Positions 39,971 through 54,049 of a stretch of 64,000 bases of DNA are shown piece after piece. The notes under the pieces are model-generated. The model was not told where the DNA came from. It worked only from the letters and a program-made list of their open reading frames with translations, and made no database searches. A program made the translations under genes and the position numbers. Numbering within the stretch: position 1 is the stretch's first letter; each line of letters opens with the position of its first letter. Location of the stretch: the NCBI RefSeq assembly GCF_900497805.2, contig NW_020954581.1:6568142-6632141 (forward strand), written 5' to 3'. Origin of the DNA: Vombatus ursinus. Lineage: Eukaryota > Chordata > Mammalia > Diprotodontia > Vombatidae.

Positions 39971-40843
39971 ATGCTGCCAATGCCAGAGTAGGCTTTTCAA
40001 CTACATTAAACATTTTAAAAAGATACTTAAAACAAAACCCTGGCAAGTGATCTATCCTGCCAAGGCAAACATGAAAGTCAAGTTTGAAATACTGAGGAAT
40101 GAAACTTTGCCCTAGTTCATTATTTTAATATTTTTCTTCTTTTCAATAATAAGAAAAAGCAATATTGATTTTGGATATAATCACATAAGGGGGATGATTA
40201 AGAATTATATATATACATATACATATATGTATTGTTCTTGGAAGATCCTGAGAACGCTCATGAAAATTTGAAACTGTATTGCTTCTCAAATCTTTAATAG
40301 AGGCCTGCAAAAATTTGAGGCTGGCAGACAGCCCAGCTCAGGGCCATGATTAAGGCCCTATTTTCTAGTAAATTGGAACTCAGATCTTTATACCAAGGGT
40401 TTACACATTTGTGGAAGCATTAGCCATGAAATCATCTGTCCTCTGTCCTTTGCATTTCAGCATGACAAATCTACAAGTGAGTCAAAAGGGAAAGAGATGA
40501 GAGGAGGCGCAGAAAAGACTCTTACAAAGCCCCTTCAAAAGCAATTCAGATTTCCAGAGATTCCTGGGAGACAAATTATAGTGATGAACGCAAACAAGTC
40601 TTCTCCAAATAGGTAGTTGCCATATAGCTTAGGTGGAACACAGGGTGAGAGCAGGGAATTATACTTTTAATAATAAAAAGTAATACTGAGAATTTAAGTG
40701 AGAAGAGGCATTTGTTGTCTTGGCAGAAGGAAGGAATCATCAACAGAATTAATCCAGGTGGATTTGATTCTCGGGTGTGGCAAAGAAACATGGGTGATCT
40801 CCATTCATTAGCATCAAGTATTTTAAAAGCATATTGGCTTGAT
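39971..40843. other. Repeat-poor stretch, no recognised gene
   Basis: Apart from a short TA microsatellite near 40206-40232 I recognise nothing. 40380-40600 has balanced composition. A 71-codon minus-strand frame (40576-40791) has no domain. Confidence 0.4.
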
Positions 40844-40863
40844 AGAAATTCATGGCTTACATT

Positions 40864-41013
40864 GTGCTACAACTAACTTTGAAAGACTGAGCTCTTCTCA
40901 GCAATGCAAGGATCTAAAACAACTCCAAAAAGACTCATGATGGAAAATGCTATTGACAGCCAGAAAAAAGAACTGTGGAGTCTGAATTCAGAATGGAGCA
41001 TACTATTTGTGCG

Positions 41014-41047
<34 letters not shown>

Positions 41048-41255
41048 GTTTCTTCTTTGTCATGATTTCTCCCATTGGTTCTAATTCTTCTTTACAATGT
41101 GACTAGTGTCAAAATATGTTTAATATGAATGCATATGTAGAGCCCATATCAGATTGCATGCTGTCTTGGGAAGGGGGGAGGAGAAAATTTAGAACTCAAA
41201 ATCTTATGGAAGTGAATGTTGAAAACTTAAAATAAATAAACAATTTTTCTTTAAA
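40864..41255 (+). mobile_element. L1 3' UTR insertion, 5'-truncated, with target duplication
   Basis: CTCAGCAATGCAAGGATC, ATGATGGAAAATGCTATTG, a CTCTCT run (41012-41048), CAAAATATGTTTAATATG, CATATCAGATTGCATGC and AACTTAAAATAAATAAAC. All correspond to the 3' UTR of the full-length L1 at 48.0-48.36 kb. Flanks AGAAATTCATGGCTTACATT (40844-40863) and AGAAATCCATAGCTTACAAT (41256-41275) match at about 17 of 20. No coding part was copied. Confidence 0.9.
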
Positions 41256-41337
41256 AGAAATCCATAGCTTACAATAAAAAAAAAAGGTAGGATATTGTCC
41301 TTGTAGTCAGCTAAGGTCCTTTCCTGACCCCTTAACA

Positions 41338-41465
41338 CAGGAACATAGAATCTGAGCTGGAAGACAAGGCACAGGAACTTTAGCCCAGACCCCTAAATTA
41401 GTATATAAGGAAAATGAAACCTAAAGAGGTTCAGTGACTTCTCTAAGATCACTAAATGACCTATG
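41338..41465 (-). mobile_element. tRNA-derived SINE, minus strand, truncated
   Basis: AGGAACATAGAATCTGAGCTGG, AAGGAAAATGAAACCTAAAG and TTCAGTGACTTCTCTAAGATC. Reversed SINE order, head lost. Confidence 0.6.
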
Positions 41466-41602
41466 AAGGCAAGAATGGTGTGTTGCTTTTCCTTGCCACC
41501 TCTCAAAATATTCAAAAAGCGGTAACAACAATAATACAGTGTAGTGTTTTCCCCATAGCAGGTACTCAATAAAAAAAAAAGAATTGACAAAGAAATGAAT
41601 GC

Positions 41603-42556
41603 GGAGCCAAGATGGCAGAGTAAAAAGGTAGTCTTTCTCACCCTTCCCTATCAACCTCTGAAAACCCAGAAAATATCACCCCAGAAAAAACCCTGGAACA
41701 GCTAAACCAGAAGAAAGACGGTGTGCAACAGTGCAGTAGCCCAGGTAGCTAGAGGGATTAATGGGAAAGGCCCCTCTTAACCTGGGGGAAGGGGAGCAGT
41801 ACAAAACAGGAGTCGCCCAGCCAGCTAGTGGAAAGACCCACTTTAGCACACCAGGAGGAGATCCTGGTGCCTTGGCATTCTACAGCAAACGGGTCTCCCA
41901 TGCCTCAGCAAAAATAAGGGAAGCAGCACTACAAAGGGCCCCAGGTGGATAAGCACCCTGCAGCATTTATCTGAAAGGAGCTGAAGAAAGCAACCTAGTC
42001 AAAAAGTTCCAGCCTTGTTGATTCCAGCCCAACACCAGGTAAGCTGTCAGAACCCTACAGCCTCCAACTGCCAACCAGGAGGAGATCCCGAAGTCCAGGT
42101 GGTCGAGGAGGCAAACGCCAACAGCTGTAACCTCCGAGTGCCTCAGTGAGGGTGGGTTAACCACTGGAAACCAGCTCAGAAAAGCACCAGATGCCTCGGC
42201 ATTCTACAGCAAGGAAGTCTTCCAGTGCCTCAAAAGAAATAAGGGAGGCAGCACTGCAAGGGACCCCAGGCAGATAAACACCTGGCAGCACCCATCTAAA
42301 AGGAGCTAAACAAAGCTAAAGGAAAGGAAAAGCAGGCAACCTAGATTTACCTGAAAGTCCCAGCCTTGCTGATTTCATCCCAACACCAGATAAGCTGCCA
42401 GAACCCTACAGCCTCCAATTGCCAACATAAGAGGCCCCAGCTCCCAAAGCCAGTGACCAAGATCTAGGCTCCCAACACAAGAAGCTTGGGTCAGTGCCCT
42501 CTGCTCCCCAGCAGGATAGCTTAATCTCTTTAAAGGCCAGGGAATAAAGAAACACC
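41603..42556 (+). promoter_or_regulatory. L1 5' UTR (internal promoter region) with duplicated block
   Basis: About 950 bp, GC-richer than the flanks, where an L1 internal RNA polymerase II promoter normally lies. Two similar blocks, 41869-42076 and 42193-42427, share GGCATTCTACAGCAA, AATAAGGGA(A/G)GCAGCACT, GGAGCTAAA-type and CAGAACCCTACAGCCTCCAA segments at about the same order. The second has an extra AAGGAAAGGAAAAGCAGG insert. Offset is 324 bp. Promoter function is inferred from family knowledge only. Confidence 0.7.
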
Positions 42557-43560
42557 ATGAGCAAAAAGAAACATACGATAGACTCTTATTATGAAAAGAG
42601 TGAAGATCAAGACAGAAATTCTGAAGAGGACAACATTGTCATCAAACCCACATCTGCGACATCAAAAGGGAACGTGAACTGGTCTGAAGCCCAAAAAGCC
42701 TTCTTAGAAGAACTCAAGAAGGATTTTAAAAGTCAAATGAGAGAGGGAGAGGAGTCCTTTAAAAGTATAATTGGCCAATTGGAAAAAAAGTACACTGAAG
42801 AAAACAAGTCCCTGAAACACACAATTGGCCAATTGGAAAAAAGTACAATGAAGAAAATAAATCCCTTAAAAATACAATTGACCAATTGGAGAAGAAAGTA
42901 CAAAATCTAACAGAAAAAAACAATATGTTGAAAATTAGAATTGAACAAATGGACACTAATGACTCTATGAGAGAGTAAGAATCAAACAGAAACAAAAAAA
43001 ATGAAAAAAAAATAGATGAAAATGTAAAATACCTCATGGATAAAACAGCTGACCTGGAAAATTGATCCAGGAGAGACAATTTAAAAATTATAGGCCTACC
43101 TGAAAGTCACAATGAAAAAAAGAGCCTGAACAATATCCTTCAGGAAATCATAAAGGAAAACTGCCCCGAAGTCCTAGAACCTGAAGGTAAGATAACTATA
43201 GAAAGATTCCATCGCTCCCTGACTGAAAGAGATCCCAAATTGAAAATGCCAAGGAATATAATAGCTAAATTCCAAAATTACCAGATTAAAGAGAAATTAC
43301 TTCAAGCAGCCAGAAAGATACTATTTAAATATCATGGAACCACAGTCAGGATTACACAGGACCTTGAAGCCTCTACATTAAAAGACCGTAGGGTGTGGAA
43401 CGTGATATGCCTTAAGGCAAAGGAGCTTGGAATGCAGCCAAGGATTAACTACCCAGCGAAAATGAGTGTAATTTTTTCAGGGAAGGAGACAGATATTCAA
43501 CAAAATAGGGGACTTCCAAACCTTCCTGATAAAAAGACCAGAGCTCAACAAAAAAGTTGA
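42557..43560 (+). pseudogene. L1 ORF1 (RNA-binding chaperone), broken
   Basis: ORF1p coats L1 RNA as a trimer. The ATG at 42557 gives MSKKKHTIDSYYEKSEDQDR. A coiled coil with 18-residue units (IGQLEKKYTEENKSLKHT) follows at 42767-42927, then an RNA-binding domain and C-terminal domain (ERFHRSLTERDPKLKMPRN, AKFQNYQIKEKLLQAARK, NYPAKMSVIFSG). One A is missing from the A run at 42837-42842, since the preceding repeat unit has 7 As and this one 6; the frame moves by one. In the new frame stops lie at TAA 42976-42978 and TGA 43063-43065, the latter a likely CGA-to-TGA change in DLENRSRRDN. Length about 334 codons, normal for the family. Confidence 0.9.
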
Positions 43561-44197
43561 TCTTCAAGTACAAGATTCGAGAGAGACATAAAAAGGTAAA
43601 TGGAACAGAAAGATACAATATGTTGTTAATAAGGGCAAAATGTTTACATCCCTACAAGGAAAGATGACACTTGCAACTCTTGAGGACTGTATTGTTATTA
43701 TACCATGTTAAAGGGGGTAGATATAAGTTGACTTTGATGTAGTGATAAAAAAATTAATCAAGTGGGTTAAATGGATTCAAGTAAGTGGATTAGTCTGAGC
43801 TAAGAAAATGTACTGAGAAAGGAGGAGGCAAACAAGGGTAAATTACATTACAGGAAAAGACACAAAAACCTATTAGAGCAGAGGTAAAGAAAGGAGGGGG
43901 ATGAGCATTGTTTGAACCTTACTCTCATCAGATTTGGCTCAAGAAGGGAATAATATAATCAGTTAGGTATAGAAATCTAACTTGCACTATAGGTAGTAGG
44001 AGGGGAAAGGGGAAAGAAAAGGGAGGGGGGATAGAAGGGAGGGAAGAAGCAGTAAGGGTAAAGGGGAAGAAAAGGGAAAGGGATAATAGAAGGGATAATA
44101 GAAGGACCAAAGGAGGCACTGGTCAAAAGCAAAACACTGGTGGGGTGGGAAGGAGAAAGGAGAAAGAAAAGCATACACGGGGGGGGGGGGGGGGAGG
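43561..44197 (+). other. L1 inter-ORF spacer, purine-rich at 43985-44197
   Basis: Unusually long (about 640 bp) spacer between ORF1 and ORF2. The second half is nearly all purine on the plus strand (GGAGGGGAAAGGGGAAAG type) and ends in a run of 16 G (44179-44194) just before ORF2. Opposite-strand proline/serine-rich frames are artefacts of this composition. Confidence 0.8.
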
Positions 44198-48011
<3,814 letters not shown>

Positions 48012-48361
48012 TATTGATAAATTTAACCCTTCCTGGCAATACAAGGATCAGACATCTCCAGAGGCCTTGTGATGGAAAATGCTATCCACACCCAAAGAAA
48101 GAACTATGGAAGCCGAATTGTTATTTTTTTCTCTTCTGTTGAGTTTTATTTTCTCTTTCTGATGGTTCCTCCTATTGGTTTTAATTTCTACTTGTAACAT
48201 CACTAATGTGAAAATATGTTTAATATGAATGTAAATGTATAGCCTATATCAGATTGCGCACCATCTTGGGGAGGGTGGTAGGGAGGAAGGGGGAGAAAAA
48301 TTTTAAACTCAAAAGCATATGTAAATGATTATTGATAAATCAAAAGAAATTAATTTAAAAA
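48012..48361 (+). other. L1 3' UTR
   Basis: 350 bp with CAAGGATCAGACATC, ATGGAAAATGCTATCC, AAAATATGTTTAATATGAATG, ATATCAGATTGCGCACC and a G-rich GGGGAGGGTGGTAGGGAGG stretch, ending in an A-rich tail. Shorter copies of the same tail occur at 40864-41255 and, reversed, at 24215-24420 and 50376-50800. Confidence 0.9.
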
Positions 48362-48375
48362 AAAGAAATGAATGC

Positions 48376-48850
48376 ATCTTGGATGAAATTTTCTCCTGTG
48401 TGGGCCCTGGTTCCCTTTCCTGGGGGCAAGTTGGATGTCATGACATCTGGTTCTAAATTTCACGAGTGAACGAAAATTGGTGATCTGAAGTGGAAGCAAG
48501 GAGATGAAAAGGCAAAGTGGTCAACTAAAGTTCTGGCTCTCTATATGATGTTTGTTATTTGGAAAAAAAAAATACTTAGATCCCAAAATAGTTTCTTTCA
48601 ACCATTTCAGAAGAATAAATGTTTTCTTTTAGGTCAGGGCAGCTAAAATTTGCAAGTTGATTTCAAATTTTGGCTACTTTACATGGAAGCATTGGGAATG
48701 TATGAAATATTTACAAAAATGTGTTTACTTACCTAAGATTCTAAAACAACTTTGTGGATAATATTCATATTTGCTATATTTTATTTACTTTTCTTGCCTA
48801 TTTGTACTGGGCAATTATCAGGCGCAAGTTGATTTTCTGTTCAAAGGGAA
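48376..48850. other. No recognised feature
   Basis: Flank of the L1; unique-looking, without gene or repeat signal. Confidence 0.4.
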
Positions 48851-48854
48851 GGGA

Positions 48855-49000
48855 TGAGTTGATCCAGGTTCTTCCATTCTCTTGTTAATTAAGTGAGTAA
48901 CACCAGGAAGGTCATTTAGCCACTTTGGGCCTCAGTTTCCTCATGTGTCAAAAGAGAGGTATGGACTCCAATGTTTCTTCCAATTCTAAAATATGGTGAT
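48855..49000 (+). mobile_element. tRNA-derived SINE, plus strand, 3' half
   Basis: GGTCATTTAGCCACTTTGGG, CTCAGTTTCCTCATGTGTC, GTATGGACTCCAATGTTTC and TTCTAAAATATGGTGATG. Head missing. Confidence 0.6.
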
Positions 49001-49485
49001 GCAATAATATTGTAATTTCCATATTATATTTGTCCAATATTTGGGAATCATTTGATTTGTTACGTGGATATTTAAAGACTAACATTATTAAATTAGAGAA
49101 TATCTGGCAGAAAAAAACGATTGAAAATATTACTCTTAATTGGATGTTCCTTTTTGTTTTTACCATTTAAAATTGAGGTTGATATTTCCCATATTGTTTA
49201 TTAAATGATGATGATTTTCAACACTTTTTTTCTTTGAAGTATCTTGAAAGGATTAACGAAAGGCACAGTGTATTCATGTTTATCCAGATGGAAGGAAAAG
49301 AAAAAGATGAGGCTAAAGAAGAAATGAAAAACAGAAAATAGGAGATACACATCCATAATACAGAACAGTATTTAACATTTTCTGTGTGATCTTTGGTAAA
49401 TATTTATTGAGCACATGCCTCACGCATTAGCCCTTAGAGAAAATTATGAGGAACTCCTTGAGGAAAGGGTAGAGGTCTAGCAAGA
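49001..49485. other. No recognised feature
   Basis: AT-rich, unique-looking. A 72-codon minus frame (48948-49166) overlaps the SINE and has no domain. Confidence 0.35.
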
Positions 49486-49489
49486 AGGA

Positions 49490-50330
49490 GAATATGATCC
49501 CAAAGTACCATGCCCTGGTCAGAACACGTTAAGAGATTTGCTCAGGCCTGGGTCCCACAGTTCAGGAACAACAATGATGAGCTGGAGAGTAGTGAGAAGA
49601 AGGCAAACAGAATGGTGATGGGCTTTGAGCACATGATGTGTTTGGATTAGTTGAAGGAGCAAGGTCTATTTAGACTGGAGAAAAGAAGAAGGGGAGGAGT
49701 TATGCTAGCTGTTTTTAAGTATTTGAAAGGATGTACTCTACTAGACAGCAATTAGATGGTGCAGTGGATAGAGTATTAGGTCTGGAGTCACAAAAATTCA
49801 TCTTTAGCTGTGTGACCCTGGGTAAGTCACTTAACCTTTTTGCCTCAGTTTCCTCATCTGTCAAATGATCTGGAGAAGGAAACAACAAATCCCTCCAGTA
49901 TCTTTGCCAAGAAAACCCCAAATGGGGCTCACAAAGAGTTGGACTCAACTGAAAAAATGCCTGAATAGATGCAACCTCTACAAGAGGGATTAGACAAGTT
50001 TTTCTTGGCCTCAGAGAACAGAATTAGGAGAAGTAGAAAGAAAATACAAAGAGTAGGGTTAGCATTGAGTATTTAGGGTACTTGTAACCAAACAAGAAAG
50101 CCAAACTCACTACAAATATAACAATACCCTTCCTAAAAATTAGAGCTAGTTAAAGATGAAATGAGTAACCTTAGAAGAAAATGAGTTTGTCATTGGAAAT
50201 ATTCAAGGAAAAGCTAGGGAACCACTTGTAAGTTATACCACAGTAGGTATTCTTTAAGGTGTAGAGATTGGACTACATTGATTCCAAAGACCATTATATT
50301 TAGAATTTCTGGGATTTCTTCATCATAGGA
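49490..50330 (+). mobile_element. CR1/L3-type LINE 3' end, plus strand, split by a SINE
   Basis: 49490-49741: CATGCCCTGGTCAGAACACG, CTGGAGAGTAGTGAGAAG, GGTGATGGGCTTTGAGCAC, TTTTTAAGTATTTGAAAGG. 49970-50330: CAAGAGGGATTAGACAAG, CTTGGCCTCAGAGAACAG, CCTAAAAATTAGAGC, GGAAATATTCAAGGAAAAGC, GATTGGACTACATTG, ATTTAGAATTTCTGGG. This is the most complete plus-strand copy of the family here. Non-coding. Confidence 0.65.
49743..49968 (+). mobile_element. Extended WSINE-type SINE within the CR1 element
   Basis: GACAGCAATTAGATGGTGCAG, GGTCTGGAGTCACAAAAATTC, TAGCTGTGTGACCCTGGG, then the long tail CTGGAGAAGGAAACAAC, CCAGTATCTTTGCCAAG, AAAACCCCAAATGGGGC and GAGTTGGACTCAACTGAAAA. Flanks GATGTACTCTAC and GATGCAACCTCTAC look like a worn target duplication. 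Confidence 0.8.
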
Positions 50331-50334
50331 TTTA

Positions 50335-52010
50335 GAAGTAGAAAACAGGTTACAAATAATCTAGTTCAACTCTCTTATTTTTTTTAATAATTAATTAATT
50401 AATTTTAAGTTTTCAACATTCACTTCCATAAGATTTTGAGTTTTAAATTTTCTCTCCCTCCCTCTCCTCCTGCTCCCCAAGAAAGCATGCAAACTGATAT
50501 AAGTTGTACTTACACATTCATATTAAGCATATTTTCCCATTAGTCATGATGTAAAGAGCAATTAGAACTAATGGGAGAAACATGAAAATGAAGCAATAAA
50601 AACAAAACAACAAAGGAAAAGGAGAGAAAATAGTATGCTTCCTTCTGCATTCAGATTCCATAGTTCTTTCTCTGGATGTGGATGGCATTTTCCATCATGA
50701 GGCTTTTGGAGTTGTCTTAGATTCTTGCATTGCTGCAAAGAGTCAAGTCCATCAAAGTCAGTCATCACAGTGTGGCTGTTACTGTGTACGATGTTCTCCT
50801 GGTTCTGCTCATTTCACTCAGCATCAGCTCACATAAATCTTTCCAGGTTTTTCTGAAGTCTGCCTGCTCATCATTTCTCATAGCACAATAGTATTCCATT
50901 ACATTCATATACTACAACTTGTTCATCCATTCCCCAGTTGATGGGTATTCCCTCAATTTTCAATTCTTTGCCACCACAAAAAGAGCTGCTATAAATATTT
51001 TTGTACATATTGGTCCTTTTCCCTTTTTTATGGTCTCTTTGGGATATAGACCTAGAAGGGGCATTGCTGGGTCAAAGGGTATGCACAATTTTATAGACCT
51101 TGAGGCATATTTCCAAATTGTTCTCCAGAATGGTTGGATCAGTTCACAAGTCTACATGCATTAGTGTTTCAATTTTCCCTCATTTCTCCAACATTTATCA
51201 TTTTCCTGTTTTGTCATGTTAGCCAATCTGATAGGTGTGATGTGGTACCTCAGAGTTGTGTTGACTTGCATTTCTCTAATCAATAGTGATTTAGAACATT
51301 TTTTCGTGTGACTATAGATAGCTGTAATTTTGTCATCTGAAAACTGCCTATTCATATCCATTGACCATTTCTCAATTGGGGAATGACTCGTATTCTTATA
51401 AATTTGACTCAGTTCTCTATATATTTTACAAATGAGGACTTTATCAGAGACACTGGTTGTAAAAATTCTTTCCCAGTTTTCTGCTTCCCTCCTAATCTTG
51501 GTTGCATTGCCTTTGTTTGCATAAAAACTTTTCAATTTAGTGTAATCAACATTATCCATTTTACATTTCATGATGTTCTCTAACTCTTGTTTGGTCATAA
51601 ATTCTTCCCTTTTCCATAAATCTGATAGGTAAACTATTCCTTGCTCTCCTATTTTGCTTATAGTATCAGTCTTTATATCTAAATCCTGTACCCATTTTGA
51701 TTTTATCTTGGTATAGGGTGTAAGTTGTTGTTCTATACCCTATTTTTGCCATACTATTTTCCAGTTTTCCCAGCAGTTTTTGTTAAATATGATTTCTTAT
51801 CCCAGAAACTGGAGTCTTTGGATTTATCAAAGAGTAGATTAGTATAATCATTGACTGTTGTGTCTTTAACCTATTCTACTGATCTATCACTCTATTTCTT
51901 AGCCAGTACCATGCAGAAGCCTTTTCTTTTAGAAATAAGGAAATTGAGGATCAGTGAGAAAAAGTGACTTGCCCAAGATACCATAGGTATTGATATTGGC
52001 ATTGGTGGAG
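50335..52010 (-). mobile_element. MIR-like SINE opened by an L1 insertion
   Basis: Left piece 50335-50375 (GTAGAAAACAGGTTAC, AATCTAGTTCAACTCTCTTA) and right piece 51925-52010 (AAATAAGGAAATTGAGGATC, AGTGACTTGCCCAAGATACC) are adjacent parts of one reversed SINE ('tctagtccaactccctcattttacagatgaggaaactgag'). Confidence 0.6.
50376..51918 (-). mobile_element. 5'-truncated L1, minus strand, 3' UTR plus ORF2 C-terminal third
   Basis: Left side starts with T/A-rich sequence (minus-strand poly(A)), then L1 3' UTR reversed (TTTTCAACATTCACTTCC, AGCATGCAAACTGATATAAG). From about 50820 the ORF2 C-terminus is read on the minus strand, e.g. MTKQELENIMKCKMDNVDYT and WERIFTTSVSDKVLI (51161-51598). It ends at 51918 in TTAGCCAGTACCATGC, equal to about 46.86 kb of the full-length copy. 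About 1.5 kb, several breaks in frame. Confidence 0.92.
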
Positions 52011-52620
52011 CCAGGATTAGACTATGCCTTCTATTTTTTTGTGCCTAAAATAAGGTTAGAAGCCTTGTTGTTTTGTTTTTTGGTACAGAATTGTTCAATG
52101 ATATTAAAAAAAAAGAATAGGAAGGTTAAAAATAATTTACTTTTCCTCATGGAAATGGATGTTCTTATTAAATGATTAACATTTCCCAAACCTTTAGGGG
52201 TGGTGGGTGGGGAGGATAGAGGAATAGCAGCAATACAAATGTCTGGCTGTAACAGGAGGTCTGCTAAGTCCTAAGAATGGTTCCTGGTACTTTATGAAAA
52301 ATTAGAAATGCAAATTGGTCCAGTAAATGTTGCAATTAGTGAAGTCTATGTGTGTGGCCTGAAAATATGACATCATCCAATTTAGAACTTTTCTTGGAAA
52401 ATACAATGAAGGAGATGCCAGCAATTATAGAAACTGTTAACTCAACAGAGACAGCCTTTACATTTAGCAAAAAGAGAGACTCAATGAGGACTATGAGTAA
52501 AGGTGATTATTCAACAAGCCTGACCAGATTTCATTTCAAAAATGCCTGGAGGGTCAGCTCCTATCTGATAAAGAAGTTTTTGGTTAGTCAAGAATGTAGT
52601 GTCAGGCACAGATGATGGGA
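52011..52620. other. No recognised gene
   Basis: A plus-strand frame of 87 codons (52352-52615) has no domain or splice context. No repeat recognised. Confidence 0.35.
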
Positions 52621-52624
52621 TCAC

Positions 52625-52798
52625 AGACAGTGAAAGAAAGGAGCTGAAATGACTTCAACCCCAACTCCTGCCTTTTACAGATGAAAAAAAAATGAGTCAC
52701 AGAGAACTTAAATGCCTAGCCTAGCATCATTAGCGTGTAAGTATCTGAGGTAGGAATTAAACCCAGGCCTTCCTGGTTCCAGGTCTAGGTCCCTTTTG
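52625..52798 (-). mobile_element. tRNA-derived SINE, minus strand
   Basis: AAAGGAGCTGAAATGACTTC, CTGCCTTTTACAGATGAAAA, ATGAGTCACAGAGAAC and AAACCCAGGCCTTCCTGG. Near full length. Confidence 0.65.
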
Positions 52799-52799
52799 C

Positions 52800-53575
52800 T
52801 TAACTCCTCACCATCTTTCAATCTCCTCCCTCCCCCCACTCACATCCAATTTATTGCCAAGGCCTGCTGACTTCACCTTTACAACATCTTTCAAATACAC
52901 CCCTTCTCTCTTCTGGCATTGCCCCTTTCTGGTACAGGCCTCCATCATCTCACCTTTTTGACTATTGCAATATCCTGCTGGTGGGTCTGCTTGCTACAAA
53001 TCTCTCTCCACTTCAACCCATCCTCCATTCAGTCACTAAAGTGATTTTCCTAACATGGCAGGTACAACCATATTCAGTAAATTCCAGTCCTCCCCATTCC
53101 CTCCAGGATCAAATAAAAATCCCATTTGGCATTCAAAGCTCTCACTGGTCTAGCCCTTTTCTACATTTCCAATCTTCTTACGCCTTACTCCCATCCATGT
53201 GACATGGCCTCCTGGCTATTCCACAAACAAGGCGTTCAATCTTTAGGCTCTGGGAGCTTTCTCTTGCTCTTCCTCATGCCTAGAATACTCTTCTTCCTCA
53301 ATTCCACCAGTGACTTTTCTGTCTTTCTTTAAGTCTCAGCTAAAATGCCATCTTTTGCTGGAAGCAAATTAATTCGAATGTTTACCTCTTGTTAATTATT
53401 TCCTACTTATCCTGCATATTGCTTGTTTATACATTTTTGTTTGTTGTCTCTTCCATTAGATCATGAGCTCCTTGTGAGCAAGGACTGTCTTTTCGCCCTT
53501 TTTGTATCCTCAGCACTTAGAAGAGTGCCTGGCACATAGTAGGTGTTAAATAAATGTTTACTTATTGATTGAAAG
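52800..53575 (+). mobile_element. L2 LINE 3' UTR, plus strand, longest L2 copy
   Basis: About 775 bp in clear L2 order: CACATCCAATTTATTGCC, TTGCAATATCCTGCTGG, GATTTTCCTAACATGGC, CTCCAGGATCAAATAAAAATCC, CTCACTGGTCTAGCCC, ATGCCTAGAATACTC, AGTCTCAGCTAAAATGCC, then GAGCTCCTTGTGAGCAAGGAC, TCCTCAGCACTTAGAAGAG, GCACATAGTAGGTG and TTAAATAAATGTTTAC. The 68-73 codon frames inside are not genes. Confidence 0.9.
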
Positions 53576-53759
53576 AGCTCTAGAACTCTTCCAATGTTTA
53601 AATGCGACACATATTTATGGGCAAGGGCAATACAGGAGTTTCTTTTTCTTGACTGTGCTTATCCATTAAAGGGGTTTATTTCCTCCTTCAGTGTAGTTTG
53701 GGGGGATGGAAAGGAGAAAAAAATAAGTATTTGATAATTAGAAAAAAATAATAACTAAT
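53576..53759. other. No recognised feature
   Basis: Short unique-looking gap. Confidence 0.3.
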
Positions 53760-53965
53760 CTGGTCCAATATGGTGCTATGGAAAGGGCCAGGATTTAGAA
53801 TCAAAGAGACCTAGCTTCAAACACAGGTCATGCCATAAATGTCCTGTGTGACACTGGGCAAATTGTTTAATCTCTCTGTGTTCCAATGCCCTCATTCATA
53901 AAGTGAGAGGATTGCAGTAGTTGGCCTCTGAGGTTCCTTCTACCTCAAAATTTGTGAATTCTATG
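53760..53965 (+). mobile_element. tRNA-derived SINE, plus strand
   Basis: GGTGCTATGGAAAGGGCC, GAATCAAAGAGACCTAGC, GTGTGACACTGGGCAAATTG, and the tail GAGGATTGCAGTAGTTGGCC, CTGAGGTTCCTTCTACC. Full length. Confidence 0.7.
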
Positions 53966-54049
53966 AATTATTAAGACAGGCAGAGATCACGAATGTTGAA
54001 CATGGCTTCACTGAATCAAAGAATCTCAGTATTTGGTAGGTCCTCGGTG

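Noticed and set aside
42759-43079. 106-codon minus-strand frame rich in Phe, Ser and Leu
   Set aside because: Shadow of the repetitive Lys/Glu-rich coiled coil of L1 ORF1.
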